Of a stretch of 64,000 bases of DNA, positions 12,285-23,930 are shown piece by piece (the first letter of the stretch is position 1; the number at the start of each line of letters is the position of its first letter). This stretch comes from Lithospermum erythrorhizon (taxonomy: Eukaryota > Streptophyta > Magnoliopsida > Boraginales > Boraginaceae). The stretch lies in the NCBI GenBank assembly GCA_019722365.1, contig JADFUC010001895.1:558001-622000 (forward strand). Direction: 5' to 3'. The notes under the pieces are model-generated. The model did no database searches. It saw nothing but the letters and a program-made list of their open reading frames with translations, and had not been told where the DNA came from. The translations under genes were made by a program, and so were the position numbers.

Positions 12285-15081
12285 ATGGTGGCTGAGACGA
12301 TGACGTATGATGAGGTGGCAATGGAACGGAGCAAAAGTTTCGTCAATGCCTTGCAGGTTTATATTTTTTTTTCTTTTTTGTTTCAATGCTTTTATCAGAT
12401 CTGATTAGTGAATTTTTATAATAATACGGTTGAATTGATATTAGTGTTGACTTTGAGTATGTGTTATGTATTGTATTAATTAGTTCAATGATGTAATAGA
12501 TTAATAACAATCATAGTTAAATAGATATGGACTGATGACACTTCAAATGAATTTAATGAAGGAAACAATTATGTTCAACTTTGTGTCTGAATGTTTAAAT
12601 TCAATGATTGTTCATTTACTTCCTTGGTAGATAACATGTTTGATTCGATACGCTACTGAATACTTGATGTACAAACATATGAATCATAGACGGGGGCATC
12701 GAGAGGGTAATCTCTGGTTGAGCCATCATGTCTCTTGACTCGAGCTAGTAATTATGCATGATTTTGGTTGAGCTTAATCTCTGGGAGCTAAATTTGATGT
12801 GTTTGATTCACAACTTCAGTCTCTAGAAGCGTAGTGACAACTGACAAATTGAACCTGACTCGGGAATAGTTGTTTTTTCCCAGTTTAGAAGATACCATGG
12901 AGAGATTCGTGGCCGTTAACCTCTGGCATTTCTTATTGGCAATCGATTGTTTAATTTTTAGAAGTCAAGACTAAGGAAGCTTAATCGTCTTCATTTGATT
13001 AGATATGACAATTAGTAAAGAGTCCAACCATTTGTCCTTTTCCTGCTAGCGTTCGGATAGTGGGTGGATTTTTTTGTTATATTTATGTTCATGTGGTATA
13101 AGAAGTATAAATGTTGACATAGTTTGTACATTGTAACAAATACACTATGAATACAAAAAGTACGATTATATTGCTAATCATACTTGGAAGTTGCTGATGT
13201 CTATTACTTCTTCTGTTTTGATTTTATTCATGTTGCTCAAATAGGTGATAATTTTTCTTCTTTCAGGAACTCAAAAATCTAAGGCCTCAACTTTATTCTG
13301 CGGCAGATTACTGTGAAAAGTCTTACCTTAACAGTGAACAGAAACAAATGTAAGGCAGCCCTTTGGCTTAATTGATGAGAATATCAGAACTAGCTATATT
13401 CTATAGCCAGTCGTGGGAAAATCCACCAATATTTTTTTGTGGATCTTAATTGCTTCTCTGAATTACTCTGTTTCTCGTCTTGAAAATTTGTTATCAGAGA
13501 GGCTAATTGAGAAGTTGAAGCTACATTGTGAGCTCTACCTGAGAAAGTGGTTGAGGGTGGGGGCCGGGGGTGAATTGCAGATGCTGCATGTCATTACATA
13601 AGTTACTCTATAATATTTTGATGTATAAATTCTTTCAATTAAACTCACATTTCAGGGTTTTGGATAATCTAAAAGATTACACTGTGAAAGCTCTAGTGAA
13701 TGCTGTTGACCACCTTGGGACTGTTGCTTTCAAGTTGACTGATCTTCTTGAGCAACAAACTGTGGATATTTCAAACATCGATCTAAAAGTTATGAGTTTA
13801 AATCAGGTGAACATTTAAACATATGAGCATTAGATTGTGTCCCTGTATCATGGAAGAATTGAATTCATTGTTTTGTGTAGCAACTCTTAACATGCCAAAC
13901 ATACACACATAAAGAAGGTCTGCGCCAGCAGCAGTTATTGACCATGATTCCGAGGCATCATAAACATTATATTTTGCCAAGTAAGTTACCGTTGTTAGTC
14001 TGACCAGCTGTTCTGATCCCATAATATTATTGTATTCTGAAGCCAATATTTTCTTCATTCTTGCTAGATTCTCTCAACAAGAAGGTACACTTCAGCCCAC
14101 ATGTTCGGGCAGATCCATGGCAACAGGTTCATGCAAGATCAAGAGTTTTCCCTTCAGGTAGAACTATTTTATCCTTATCTTTTATTTAGTTTTTTTTGGA
14201 AGGGAATCTTTAATGGAAATGATGCAATCTCCCTTTGTTAATTTGTCGTGCTTAAATTAGGTACCTCACCTGCAAATACTTTATCTTGGCATCTAGCATC
14301 AGAGACTCAGTCAACCTTAAAAGGGTCAGCACATGCATTAATGAGGTAGGTTACAAACTAAGCAGGAATGTTCAGCCAACCATTCTCAATATCTTTCTTT
14401 CTCAACCCATAAAATATGTCCTAGGAAAGTCCATAAAAACATTAACTTATTTGATTTTTACTATTTTTGCAGCCCAGAAAATCCTAAAGTTTCTGCAATG
14501 ACTTCAACCAAATTTCATCAATTAGGTATATAGTAGGCAATTGTTATATTTTTGCATTATACAGACCTGCCAAAAAACTGATGCTGTTCCTTTGTTCATC
14601 TGATTTTTTCTGGCAGATGCTAGAGATGGCATCTTGACTAAATCTCCCGCACATCATCAACAGTTTCCAAATATAAGACCTGCATCAAGTGCAGCTATAC
14701 AAACTTTGGGAGTTTCGAAGCAGGTTCATTAGAATTCCACATGCATACTAAATTCTCTAAGCTATATCTTTCTTATATATAATTCTCAAATTCTAAGCTA
14801 CCTAATTGACTCTGAGAGATAACATTCTTATTTGTTCCTGTTGTGATGTCTGTTTCCTACTTCCCTTGGCAAATCTTTTTCAATGGATTTTCTACATGCA
14901 TATCTTAATGTGGTTCTGCTTGCAGGATAACATGGAGGAAGTGAAACTGACTCCCTTCCGCTCATTTGGTAATCCATCTCGGCAGCAAATTGTCAAAGCT
15001 CCTGCTCGCAGTAAAAGCTTGTTTTCCTCTTTCTTTGTGAAGCACAAGACAATTAAAGCGAAGAATAGAGCCGTCTCGTAG
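12285..15081 (+). CDS. ABIL1: ABI-1-like (ABIL) protein, WAVE/SCAR complex subunit
   Basis: ABIL proteins are plant Abl-interactor homologues in the SCAR/WAVE complex, which activates ARP2/3 actin nucleation. Nine exons join in frame: 12285-12356, 13267-13349, 13656-13806, 13881-13980, 14068-14157, 14261-14345, 14473-14525, 14617-14723 and 14926-15081, giving 298 aa, the usual size. All splice sites are GT-AG. The conserved helical N-terminus reads 'MERSKSFVNALQ', 'ELKNLRPQLYSAADYCEKSY' and 'VNAVDHLGTVAFKLTDLLEQ'. Then follow 'LTCQTYTHKEGLRQQQLL' and 'TLSWHLASET'. The tail is basic and ends 'KAKNRAVS'. No SH3 domain is present, as in other plant members. From memory the tail and length fit ABIL1 better than ABIL2-4, but the paralogue name is an inference. 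Confidence 0.92.
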
Positions 15082-15398
15082 TCATGCTTTGGTCTATAGT
15101 TACTGATCCTATATTTCTTTTTCACTATCATTTGTTATATTCGTAACATAAATTAGATTTATTATAGGAACTGTCCTTAGAGTAATAACAATGGATAGAT
15201 GAATTGTAAATTAGATGGAGATGTTGACAATTGTTTACATGCCAAGAGAGTGCCATAGTTACTTGTTCCAATTCAATTCGTGCTATAATAATGCTCTATT
15301 CTCTAATTACTTTGTGGAGTGCAATTTTTAAGGTACTAGAATTAATGAATTATAGGAAACAGTCGTCACCATCGATAAAATTACGAAATGTACATCAA
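15082..15398. other. Spacer between ABIL and tRNA-Gly
   Basis: 3' UTR of the ABIL gene and upstream flank of the tRNA gene. No other feature is seen. Confidence 0.5.
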
Positions 15399-15470
15399 GC
15401 GTCTGTAGTCCAACGGTTAGGATAATTGCCTTCCAAGCAATAGACCCGGGTTCGACTCCCGGCAGACGCA
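15399..15470 (+). tRNA. tRNA-Gly (anticodon UCC)
   Basis: The 72-nt sequence folds into a complete cloverleaf. The 7-bp acceptor stem pairs 'gcgtctg' with 'cagacgc' and is followed by a discriminator A. The anticodon stem 'attgc/gcaat' closes the loop 'cttccaa', giving anticodon UCC, which reads GGA. The T arm is 'ccggg ttcgact cccgg', with an intact B box. There is no intron and no encoded CCA, as expected for a nuclear plant tRNA. A run of T follows at once. Confidence 0.97.
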
Positions 15471-15475
15471 TTTTT
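15471..15475 (+). terminator. RNA polymerase III terminator (T5)
   Basis: Five consecutive T residues directly follow the tRNA-Gly discriminator base, which is the standard Pol III stop. Confidence 0.9.
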
Positions 15476-16442
15476 ATGCTCTGTTTTGGTTAAACCCATT
15501 CAAGTGGTTCATTTTCTAAAATTTTCAGTTGATAGAATAGAAAGAATACACCATTTGTTTACCTCATATCATTCTTTTTGTCTATCCTTGGTTATTACTA
15601 GTACTATTATGAATTCATTTTTTTCAACCGAATATCCGCAACCACTACTCTTTCAGTGTACACTAGTAAACCTCTTAGTGGAAGATTGTTTAAGATTCTA
15701 GGGTAAAATTGTCTATACACATCCAAAATCCCATTACCCTTTCGATTCTCAACTACAAAATTCGGATTGGATTTATCATCTCACCTAATTATCGAGTTGG
15801 ACTCGAGTAAAATATATTGCTAGATACTCAAAAAAAACTTGTAATATTCATACCCTATAAAATCGTGCTTCATATTGGCATTTCTCTGCAATCCGACATT
15901 TGAGAAGCTTTTTACATATTTCTATATACAAAACGTCTAGGTAATCATTTCCTGCTCCATGCCTGGCCAAAGAGCCAGTTAATGCTTACTCAATTGATGT
16001 GGATACTTGTTGCTCAGTCAAAAGCAACCCGAAACATTACCCTCGCAATCTGATATCGATGCGGGCTAAAAACCCAACCGAAACAACCTCTTAATTCTGT
16101 GATTTAATAAAATATCTATTCTATCTATTCGGGATTCAATATATACACACCAAAATAGTGTTTTTTAGCGGCTTGTCATTTATTTTCTTTTTGTGGCTGT
16201 AATTTACGTAAGCTACTACTGACTTCTGAATGGGGGGCAAAATAATCATTCATGCAGCAATTTCTTGTTTTGATGTGTGTATAACAGCTCAGTAACGGGT
16301 CGAAACGGACTCTAGAATTTGGAGCAAATATTAGTAGTATTAGATACCCTCGTAAGTTGAACGCTATCCCTTACCCCTCTTCACATAAATACCAGTAACC
16401 AAACAAAAATCCTCTTACCGTTGGATCTAGGGTTATTTTGCG
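15476..16442. other. Spacer between tRNA-Gly and eIF1A
   Basis: No gene is recognised. The last 100-200 bases before 16443 presumably carry the promoter and 5' UTR of eIF1A. Confidence 0.45.
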
Positions 16443-17994
16443 ATGCCGAAGAACAAGGGAAAAGGAGGGAAGAATAGGAAGAGGGGGAAGAACGAAGCGG
16501 ATGATGAGAAGCGTGAATTAGTATTCAAAGAAGACGGACAAGAGTATGCTCAGGTGCTTCGTATGTTGGGAAATGGAAGATGTGAAGCCATGTGTATTGA
16601 TGGTACCAAACGCCTTTGTCATATTAGGGGGAAAATGCATAAGAAGGTTTGGATCGCTGCTGGTGATATTATCCTTGTTGGTCTCCGTGATTATCAGGCA
16701 AAAACATTCTCCACTTTTTTATGTTTTTTCATTCCCCCTTTGTCCCAAAAATATTGTCCAGTTTATGATTTTCATCACTTGGGTTTAAATGTTTTGTATA
16801 TGTTGTATAGTATTTGCTACAATTTCTTTAAGTTTGATTCAAATAATAGTTGTTGGTCAACGTGATTATCAAGCGTCCCAAAAAGATTGTCCAGTTTTGG
16901 ATTTTGATGAGTTGGGTTCAAATGTTTTTTGTATGTTGTATAGTATTTGCTAAAGTTGTTGTTGGTCAACGTGATTATCGGGCAAGTGTCCCAAAAAGAG
17001 TGTCCAGTTTTGGATTTTCAACTCAATATTTTTTCTATGTTGTATATTATTTGGTGAACAGTATTTTAGTATTGCCATGATAATTTTGATGATGATTGTG
17101 AAGTGTGGAGTAGTAGTTTTATCTCAAAATTATTGTTTGGTTTGATTTTGAATTGTCAAAATTAACAAACTTTGATGTTAGTTTGATTTTGAATTGTCGA
17201 AATTTACGAACTTTGTTGTTAGTTTGATTTTGAATTGTGTAAATTAACAAACTTTGTGGCTAGTTTGATATTCAGTTGTCAAATTAACGAAGTCTTAATT
17301 GGTATTATATAGCTTTGATTTGAAGCTGAATTATCATCTTAATACAGTAGTAAATTCCTAACTCAAAAAGATTGTCTTGTTTGATTTTGAATAATCGAAA
17401 TTAACAAAATTTATAGTCTTAATTGATACACATAGCTTTGATTTGAATCAAATTATGTAATAGCAAACTGTTTAGAAAATACTAGTTGCTTTCAGCCTTC
17501 AAAATTGGAAAGCTTTTTGGGATGGAAGGAATATTAAAGATCGCATTTTTTCAGAAAGATTGCTAATTTATTTAATTTATTGCTTACTGTAATTAATAAT
17601 TTATGATTTTTGGTATATATTGACATAGTGTTGTTTAATTATGCCCCAAAATATGATGTTTTTATGTATGTGTATCTATAATTTATTGTCTCACTTAGTT
17701 GGATAAGGTTTGGTTTGTTCATCACCTATTAAGTTGTAAATTACTCAACTCTTTGAGAGAATGATTATAGCTGCTGAAATGCTCACTCTGGTTACTATTT
17801 CTTATGATCAGGATGACAAGGCTGATGTTATATTGAAGTACATGCCCGATGAAGCTCGATTGTTGAAGGCATATGGTGAGTTGCCGGATAGCATGAGACT
17901 CAATGAGGGTATTGCCGGAGGACTTGACGAGGAGGATGAAGGTGCTGGAGATGATTACATTGAGTTTGAAGATGAAGACATTGACAAAATATAG
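16443..17994 (+). CDS. eIF1A: Translation initiation factor eIF1A
   Basis: eIF1A binds the 40S A site and promotes scanning and start-codon selection. Two exons, 16443-16697 (85 codons) and 17812-17994 (60 codons plus stop), give 145 aa, the usual plant length. The basic N-terminal tail '[16 protein letters not shown]' is followed by the OB fold ('[17 protein letters not shown]', then '[18 protein letters not shown]'). The helical region '[16 protein letters not shown]' leads to an acidic C-terminal tail ending 'DEDIDKI', which contacts eIF5B. The exon junction falls between DYQ and DDK. The 1,114-bp intron starts with GC (CAG|GCAAAA) and ends AG, and no in-frame GT donor restores the protein. 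The intron also contains near copies of the exon 1 end, MITE sequence and a 41-bp tandem repeat. Confidence 0.95.
16676..17045 (+). repeat. Tandem copies of the eIF1A exon 1 / intron boundary
   Basis: The last 20 or so bases of exon 1 ('gttggtctccgtgattatc', from about 16678) recur inside the intron as 'gttggtcaacgtgattatc' at about 16852 and 16961. Each copy is followed by a matching 'tcccaaaaa.a.tgtccag' stretch. The two downstream copies are about 109 bp apart. The third runs into 'gggcaagt', which matches the GC-donor consensus better than the real boundary does. Confidence 0.85.
16729..17535. mobile_element. Possible Stowaway-like MITE ends within the eIF1A intron
   Basis: A left-end-like 'ttccccctttgtcccaaaa' lies near 16729 and an inverted right-end-like 'ttttgggatggaaggaata' near 17515-17535. 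The interior has been rearranged by the boundary repeats and by a minisatellite, so these may be one expanded element or parts of several. Confidence 0.45.
17140..17293. repeat. 41-bp tandem repeat, four units
   Basis: Units starting 'gtttgat' lie at 17140, 17181, 17222 and 17263, exactly 41 bp apart. Each reads roughly 'gtttgattttgaattgtc', then an 'aaattaacaaactttg' type sequence. The last unit is the most diverged. All lie inside the eIF1A intron. Confidence 0.9.
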
Positions 17995-19251
17995 AGGTTG
18001 TGAACTTCAAATACATTTGGTCGTCTTAGTGTCTGAATTTGATTTTTATATGAAAGATATATATAATGTGAAATGCACTTAGTGATGTGTGTAAGAGTTA
18101 TATCTGGATAATCATGTATGAAAGATTTACGCTTTGCAAACAGTGGAGATGCAATAATATATGTAATTTCAATTTTTTGTGCTATGTGATTGCGAAAGGA
18201 TCCTACCCCTACTTCCTGCCCCTTATTTACAAAAGTGTACTACTATTATGTTCATAATAAATGGTGAACAATCAATTAAAACAAGTGTAGGGGCATGTGA
18301 TTATGAGCTTAATCTGAATGAGATGAAAGTTGCAGTTTAGTATACCTTTACATTATGCTTTGTTCTGTGTGCTGGGAGTGTTAACAATGTGAATTATTCA
18401 TCATTTTGGATTGATTTAAGAGGGGAATGATGATGAACCTCCATTACCAATCACTCATGCAATACCTTGTAAAACTAAGGTGTGGAATTTTATGCAAAAT
18501 GTGGTTGTGCTAAAACGATTAACTGAACCACTCAAAAAGATACCCTTATAACTCTTTTCATTTTTCCCATGAGTGTTGAAGGTCTAGATGAGGAATTATT
18601 TCATTTATTGAACTAACTTAACCACATGGGTCACCAATTACTGTGAATTTTAAATCTGAGTTTAATCTTGATCTAGACCTTGACAAATTCCAATTCTGAA
18701 AATGATGAATCGTTTTTAGAACAAACTATACTTATCTGTAAAATCTATATAAATGCATACGTAATGCTTTAGGAGATATATTTGGATTGTGCAACTAATC
18801 CAACTGAGGCAGATTGAATAAACAAATTTGTAGAACACCATAAGACAACTCAAAAGGGTCCTTTTCTTTTCTAATGTGCAAACTGAAGCTGGCATAAATA
18901 TTATATCTTCATAATTATACAACCACCAGTACTATTTTAGCTTAGATTTAATCATTCTCACCAAACATACATACACATTCCATTGTTGAATCCTTATTCA
19001 TTCATCTGTCATACAACTCACTCCCCTCAATCTTCCAGGCGTTTCCAAGAAGACCATCTTGGATCATTCATCGCTATTTTAGCATTGTCATTTCTCTTCC
19101 ATTTCTCATGCATCATATTAGAAAACTCAAGAAACCATTCTGATTGGTAACTGTTATAGTTGTTGATGTTGAACTAATTGGTGAAGATTGGAAAACGTTG
19201 GAAAATAGAATCTTATTCTGTATTATGGTCCAATAAAAGTAAAATACTGTG
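17995..19251. other. Spacer downstream of eIF1A
   Basis: 3' UTR of eIF1A followed by AT-rich sequence with no recognisable gene. Confidence 0.45.
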
Positions 19252-20061
19252 ATGGGATCAAAGAAATTTTGTTTCAGCATGTTTCTGAAGACGATGATGA
19301 TTTACGTGGTAATATCTTCATATGTTGTTCAAGGGGAGAAGAGTGTCTTCAGAGCAGATTCTTTAGATTCATTCATTCGTGATTATTCATTCAAGAAAAA
19401 TAATTTCCTTCATTTTGGGTAAGAGTGTACAAGCTTCCTCACTTCAACTTTTCAGGAATATATGTTTCTGTTGTTCGGCTGAGGAGTGGAAGTTTTTGGA
19501 ACAGAGGAGTGAGTCATAGTTTTTAGTCACAAGAGGTTTTCACCATGGCACTCCTGTTACAAGGTTGTCATTGTATGTCAAAATCTGGGCAACTGGTCTT
19601 CTTCTTACCCCACGTGCTAATCACGTTTTGAAACAATTCCATCGTTTTCACCCTTTACTATTCAATTCCAAGTGAAGCATGCTGAAGATTTTGCTTACTA
19701 CATCTGTAGCGACAATCAATCAGGTTCATTTTTCAGATGTTGAAGTCCCAGAGTCTAGTAATGTCACAGTAAAATGTGTTCGATTTGGAGAGGATGGCAA
19801 AGTCGAACTTAGCAACATAACCAATAGGAATACATGTATTTTTCAATCTCAAGGGCATTTTTCTATTGTGGTTCCATCTCAAGAAAGAAAAAACTTGAGG
19901 CTTTGAATGGTGGTGATTGGTTTTAGGTAGGAGTTGTTAGGTGGGTTTGTATAAAGTTAGTAAAAGATAAACTGGAAGAGTGCAGAAAGGTGGCTTTGGT
20001 AAAAATGTGCTGCAGATATTTAAGAACTGAACCAGTTCTTGAACATAGCTCTGTTCCTTAA
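19252..20061 (+). pseudogene. Relic of an uncharacterised plant secreted/membrane protein
   Basis: An ATG at 19252 opens a frame with a hydrophobic signal-like stretch ('MMMIYVVISSYVVQG') and then 'SLDSFIRDYSFK'. After a frameshift comes 'VVRLRSGSFWNRGV', then 'VVIVCQNLGNWSS', then (19679-19906) 'VTVKCVRFGEDGKVELSNI' and 'QGHFSIVVPS'. Near the end, 'RTEPVLEHSSVP' appears before a stop. I recognise this order (LRLRSGSL, QNLGNWS, QGHFSIVV, a membrane span, TQPVLEN) as a plant family of unknown function with a signal peptide and one C-terminal membrane segment. At least three frameshifts and an apparent loss in the middle make it a pseudogene. The family assignment is from memory. Confidence 0.65.
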
Positions 20062-21092
20062 ATTTTGTTTATTTTCGTTCTGCTGAAAATTCACATTTTT
20101 CACTTTTGTTGGTTGTCCTTTTTCAACTAAATATGTAATTATTGATAATTGTTCAGAACACCATTTTAGGATGATGTAAAGGAAATAGTTTCTGAATTGT
20201 TTGGTCTATTGAAGGAAGTTTCATTGGTAAATATTGATACCGTGTGCCATGAAAAGGACTCTTAACCCTCTGCACACCCTCAATTTCATTTCAATTCCAA
20301 TTTCAATTCCGATTTCATGGTTCAAACAAAAACACCGTCGATTTATTTATTTTTCCTTCTAAAGCACAGGCTAATTTTTTAGCACCAAAACAGGAGTATT
20401 TTTTTCTTGATTGCCCAAGTATATAAGGTAATCAGCTAGAGGTGTCGGTAGAAACAGAGAAGCCAATTTATTAGTTAAGGCGTTCTTTTTTGTCATAAAA
20501 ATGGTCGAGAATAAATCAATGCAATAAGATTCCCTATCATAACTTGTCAACTAAAATATGAATGCTGGCTGATCACTAATATTTCAATGAATAAAACAAG
20601 TCCCCTCAATTCTTGCATTACTCTAAAGAGACTTGCTTTAGATTATTGAATTTTTCGGTGTGGCCAATCATTTAAATGATAAGTATGAAAGTGATGGTGA
20701 TATATAAATAACCCTTTTTGGATTCTTGCTGTTTATTGAGTATACTATTTCAAATGGTTGGTATAGTCTTAAAGTTCAAAGATTCACATATAGTATTCTA
20801 TGTCCTATGCAAGAAGATAGACTTCATCCTTTTAATGAAAGGCTCAACCAGAGTTCAAAAATATGTGATAGGTTTAGTTCAAAATAGGCGAAATGCTGAA
20901 TTTTAGTTTACTGATATTCTATTGTCACAGATTAGACAAGTGAAAAACTGAAAACTTTTTTTTTTTTTTTGCCTACTCTATATACTGGCATTTTCTTTTG
21001 GCAAGTTGATCATTAGTCCGGAATCAGGAATTTAGCATAGGCAGTACACTAGTATATATTTATAGCAGGATCTTGGCCCAGGATAATCTCTG
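20062..21092. other. Intergenic spacer
   Basis: AT-rich, with a T homopolymer near 20957. No gene is recognised. Confidence 0.45.
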
Positions 21093-21362
21093 ATGCATTA
21101 AGAAATCACGGAGAAATAAATAATGCGAAAATTTGCGTGGTATCTCACAGCATTGTTAGGACTAATCCACGAGGGAGAGCCACATTTCAGCATAATGGAG
21201 AAGAAGCGATTCTGAAAAATAGTTAAAATATCTTCTGCCCAAGAGTCTTACGAAACTTCAAGCTATTTGGTACAGAAAATAAACATATATACTATCGTAT
21301 ATATAGGGTAAGCTAAGAGGACAAAATATGCACTCCTCAGGTAATGGTAGTCTGAGAAGTCA
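21093..21362 (-). repeat. Left LTR-like copy (3' LTR of the - strand element)
   Basis: It shares long words with 25057-25335: 'tgttaggactaatc', 'tatagggtaagctaagagg' and 'acaaaatatgcactcctc'. The copies differ by many indels, so insertion was not recent. Boundaries are estimates. Confidence 0.7.
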
Positions 21363-21549
21363 TGAATACAGAAAAATCTCGCTTGACTTGAATCTTTACA
21401 TATATCGGATAGCGAAACTTTCCCCAAAAATAGAATGCTCAGAATAATGCACCAGATGTACTAATGGTACAAAATGTGCCAGATAGTGAGCAGTGTGCAG
21501 ATGCACCGGATGTGTATACCTCGAGATCATTTACTTGACCGCCTTCTGA

Positions 21550-22032
21550 CTACGAATATTGAAGCAAGTCCAGACAATGCTGAAACTTGCTCTGTGGAAC
21601 CGGCTTCGTAAACATATCAGCTGGGTTATCTGCAGTACCCACTTTGTTTACCTTAATCCTCTTTTCACCTCTCAGAAAATGATATCGCACATGCTTTGTC
21701 CTATCATGATGAACCTGATCCTTGGTTAAACATATTGCACTCAAACTGTCACAATATATCACCGCCTGATCGTGATGTAGCCCCAGATCACTAACTAGTC
21801 CTCTCAACCAGATACCCTCCTTAGCAGCTTCTGTAAGTGCCATATACTCTGCCTCAGTAGTAGACAAAGTCACCGTGGATTGCAGCGTAGCCCTCCAACT
21901 CACAACAGAACCACCCGAGTAAAGCACCACCGTCACATACTCGGCATAGTCGAGGAATCGGTATCGAGAAATTAAACAGCGACTATCACCCCATAATAAA
22001 GACCAATATGGGAGGTACCTACGAGATAGCAT
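21550..22032 (-). pseudogene. Copia RNase H domain fragment
   Basis: An open frame holds the copia-type RNase H core: '[20 protein letters not shown]' followed by '[13 protein letters not shown]', then '[10 protein letters not shown]' and '[11 protein letters not shown]', and ends '[11 protein letters not shown]'. The acidic catalytic positions around EAEY and CDS are still present, but the frame upstream is broken. It is the best-preserved piece of the element. Confidence 0.85.
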
Positions 22033-23651
22033 CCTCTTAGCGACCTACCCGATGTTCTTTTCGAGTCGGCCATGAACCTCACGGCAACACTAACGACATG
22101 TAAGATCAGGTCTAGTGCAGACCATAGCGTACATCAAACTTTCAACTGCACTAGCATAAGGTACGCGTTCCATGTATACCTTCTCAGGAGATGATTTCGG
22201 TGCAAATGCAACAGAACAGACGCACATTTGTAGGGCACTTCGAATCTCAATTAGTTTTAAGCATTAGCCATACAATCAGGCCAGTCTTCGACATAGCCTT
22301 TACGAGATAAGAAAAGCTTCTTGACTTGTCCTAAATATCTCCATTTCCAATATCTTCTTTGCGGCACCCAAATCCTTCATTTTCAAACTTCAACACTAAG
22401 TAAACCACCCGACACTTTTTGAATGTCCAGACTTCAATTGCCGACTATCAAATATCGTCTACATACGAGGAACTAAGTAGATGAGGGAACCGTCACTAAC
22501 CTTGTTGTAGTACAAGTGTCATATGAACTCCTCGAATACCTAATATCTATCATGTAGCTATCAAATCTCTTGTACCACTGCCTCGGAGACTGCTTCAAAC
22601 CATACAAAGATTTCTTCAACCTGCAAACATAATCTTCCTTTCGAGTTCACGGAAACCATACATTAGGTCATATAAATTTCTTCATCTAACTCTCTCCCGT
22701 AACGGCAAACCCATTGGACTAACTTAATACCCGATTCTGCCCGGCTATACGTAGCGGCTCATGAGGATCTTCCTGCAACACAGCAAAGCAAAGGCCATAT
22801 CATCATATCCATTACCTCTCGAAGGGAGGTACTCAAGAGTAGTTTGCTCTTCTCGAGGCGTCAAAGAGCCAAAGCTGTGATGTTCATCACAGGGGATGGA
22901 ACCCCGATGTTTACGCCTCGTGTGGCGAGAAGAGCTAATCTCACCATTACCATTAACATCGGAATGTCTTTGCTCCGCTTTGCTTCCCAGCGCCACGCCT
23001 GCTTCGGGGAATTGTGGGTGTGATAGTTGATCTAAACATAGAATTCTCATCAAAAATCCCACATTTGTCTTTCGGGATAACTCGTCTCGAGAAGATGACC
23101 AAACTTCTATACCCTTTCACACCGTCACCATAGCCTAACCAAGACCACAATTCAGTAGGAGTTTTCATATTAATACGTGGCGAGGGACCACGGTTTATCG
23201 GATAGCAGTGTGTTTAGTAGCCGGCCAAAACATTCTAAATCGACCCCAGCGTTTGAGAGCGTACGAGGTCTCTCCAAAAGTGTTTGATTATACGTTACGC
23301 TCTGCTCTGTTGGGTGTAGTAATACGCTTAGGTATGATGCCTAGCCAATCCTTTCCGCTGCCACAGAGCTCATCCAGGCTGGGACGAGCGAATTCCGGAC
23401 AGGTTGTCGATGGCAGCTGACTTGACGCTTCTTCCTTGTTTGATTTTCCACTAAAATCTTCCCGTCATAGAGTTCTTGAAAGCATCACTTTTACGCCGTA
23501 GCAAGGCCAAAGTCATCCTCGAATAATCATCAATCATCGATAGAAAATACCTGTGACCTCCCAAAGATTCAACTCGTGAAGAAGGACCCCAACAATCGGA
23601 GTGGATGTAATCCAGTTTACCTTTGTTACATGAGTCTTTTCGGAAATTTCT

Positions 23652-23930
23652 TCATGATTTAAAATTTCCCAAAAAAGACCACCAGTGCTCACAAAACCCC
23701 AAGTCTTTCAACTTCTGCACACCAAGAAGATTGTCCCTAGCCAGAATCTGCATCCCTCTCTCACTCATGTGACCAAGCCTCATATGCCACAACTTAGTCA
23801 TATTATCATTTTCAACAACAGATGATGCAACAGTAGCAGAATCCAGAAGCGTAGCACCTTGTAGAAAATACAACGTACCCTGCTTAACACCTTTCAGAAT
23901 CACCTCAGAACCTCTGCAGACATTTATCAC
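23652..23930 (-). pseudogene. Copia GAG-pre-integrase fragment
   Basis: 'LWHMRLGHMSERGMQIL' is the GAG-pre-integrase histidine motif. 'GTLYFLQGATLL' precedes it, as in Tork/TNT1-type polyproteins. Downstream, the integrase core is broken by frameshifts. Confidence 0.8.

Noticed and set aside
16687..16692. GT donor 'cgtgat' just upstream of the eIF1A exon end
   Set aside because: Using it would delete RDYQ and break the frame with the only sensible acceptor.
21138..21149. 'tggtatctcaca' resembling a copia primer-binding site
   Set aside because: It lies inside both LTR-like copies and on the strand opposite to the pol fragments, so it cannot be the primer-binding site of this element.
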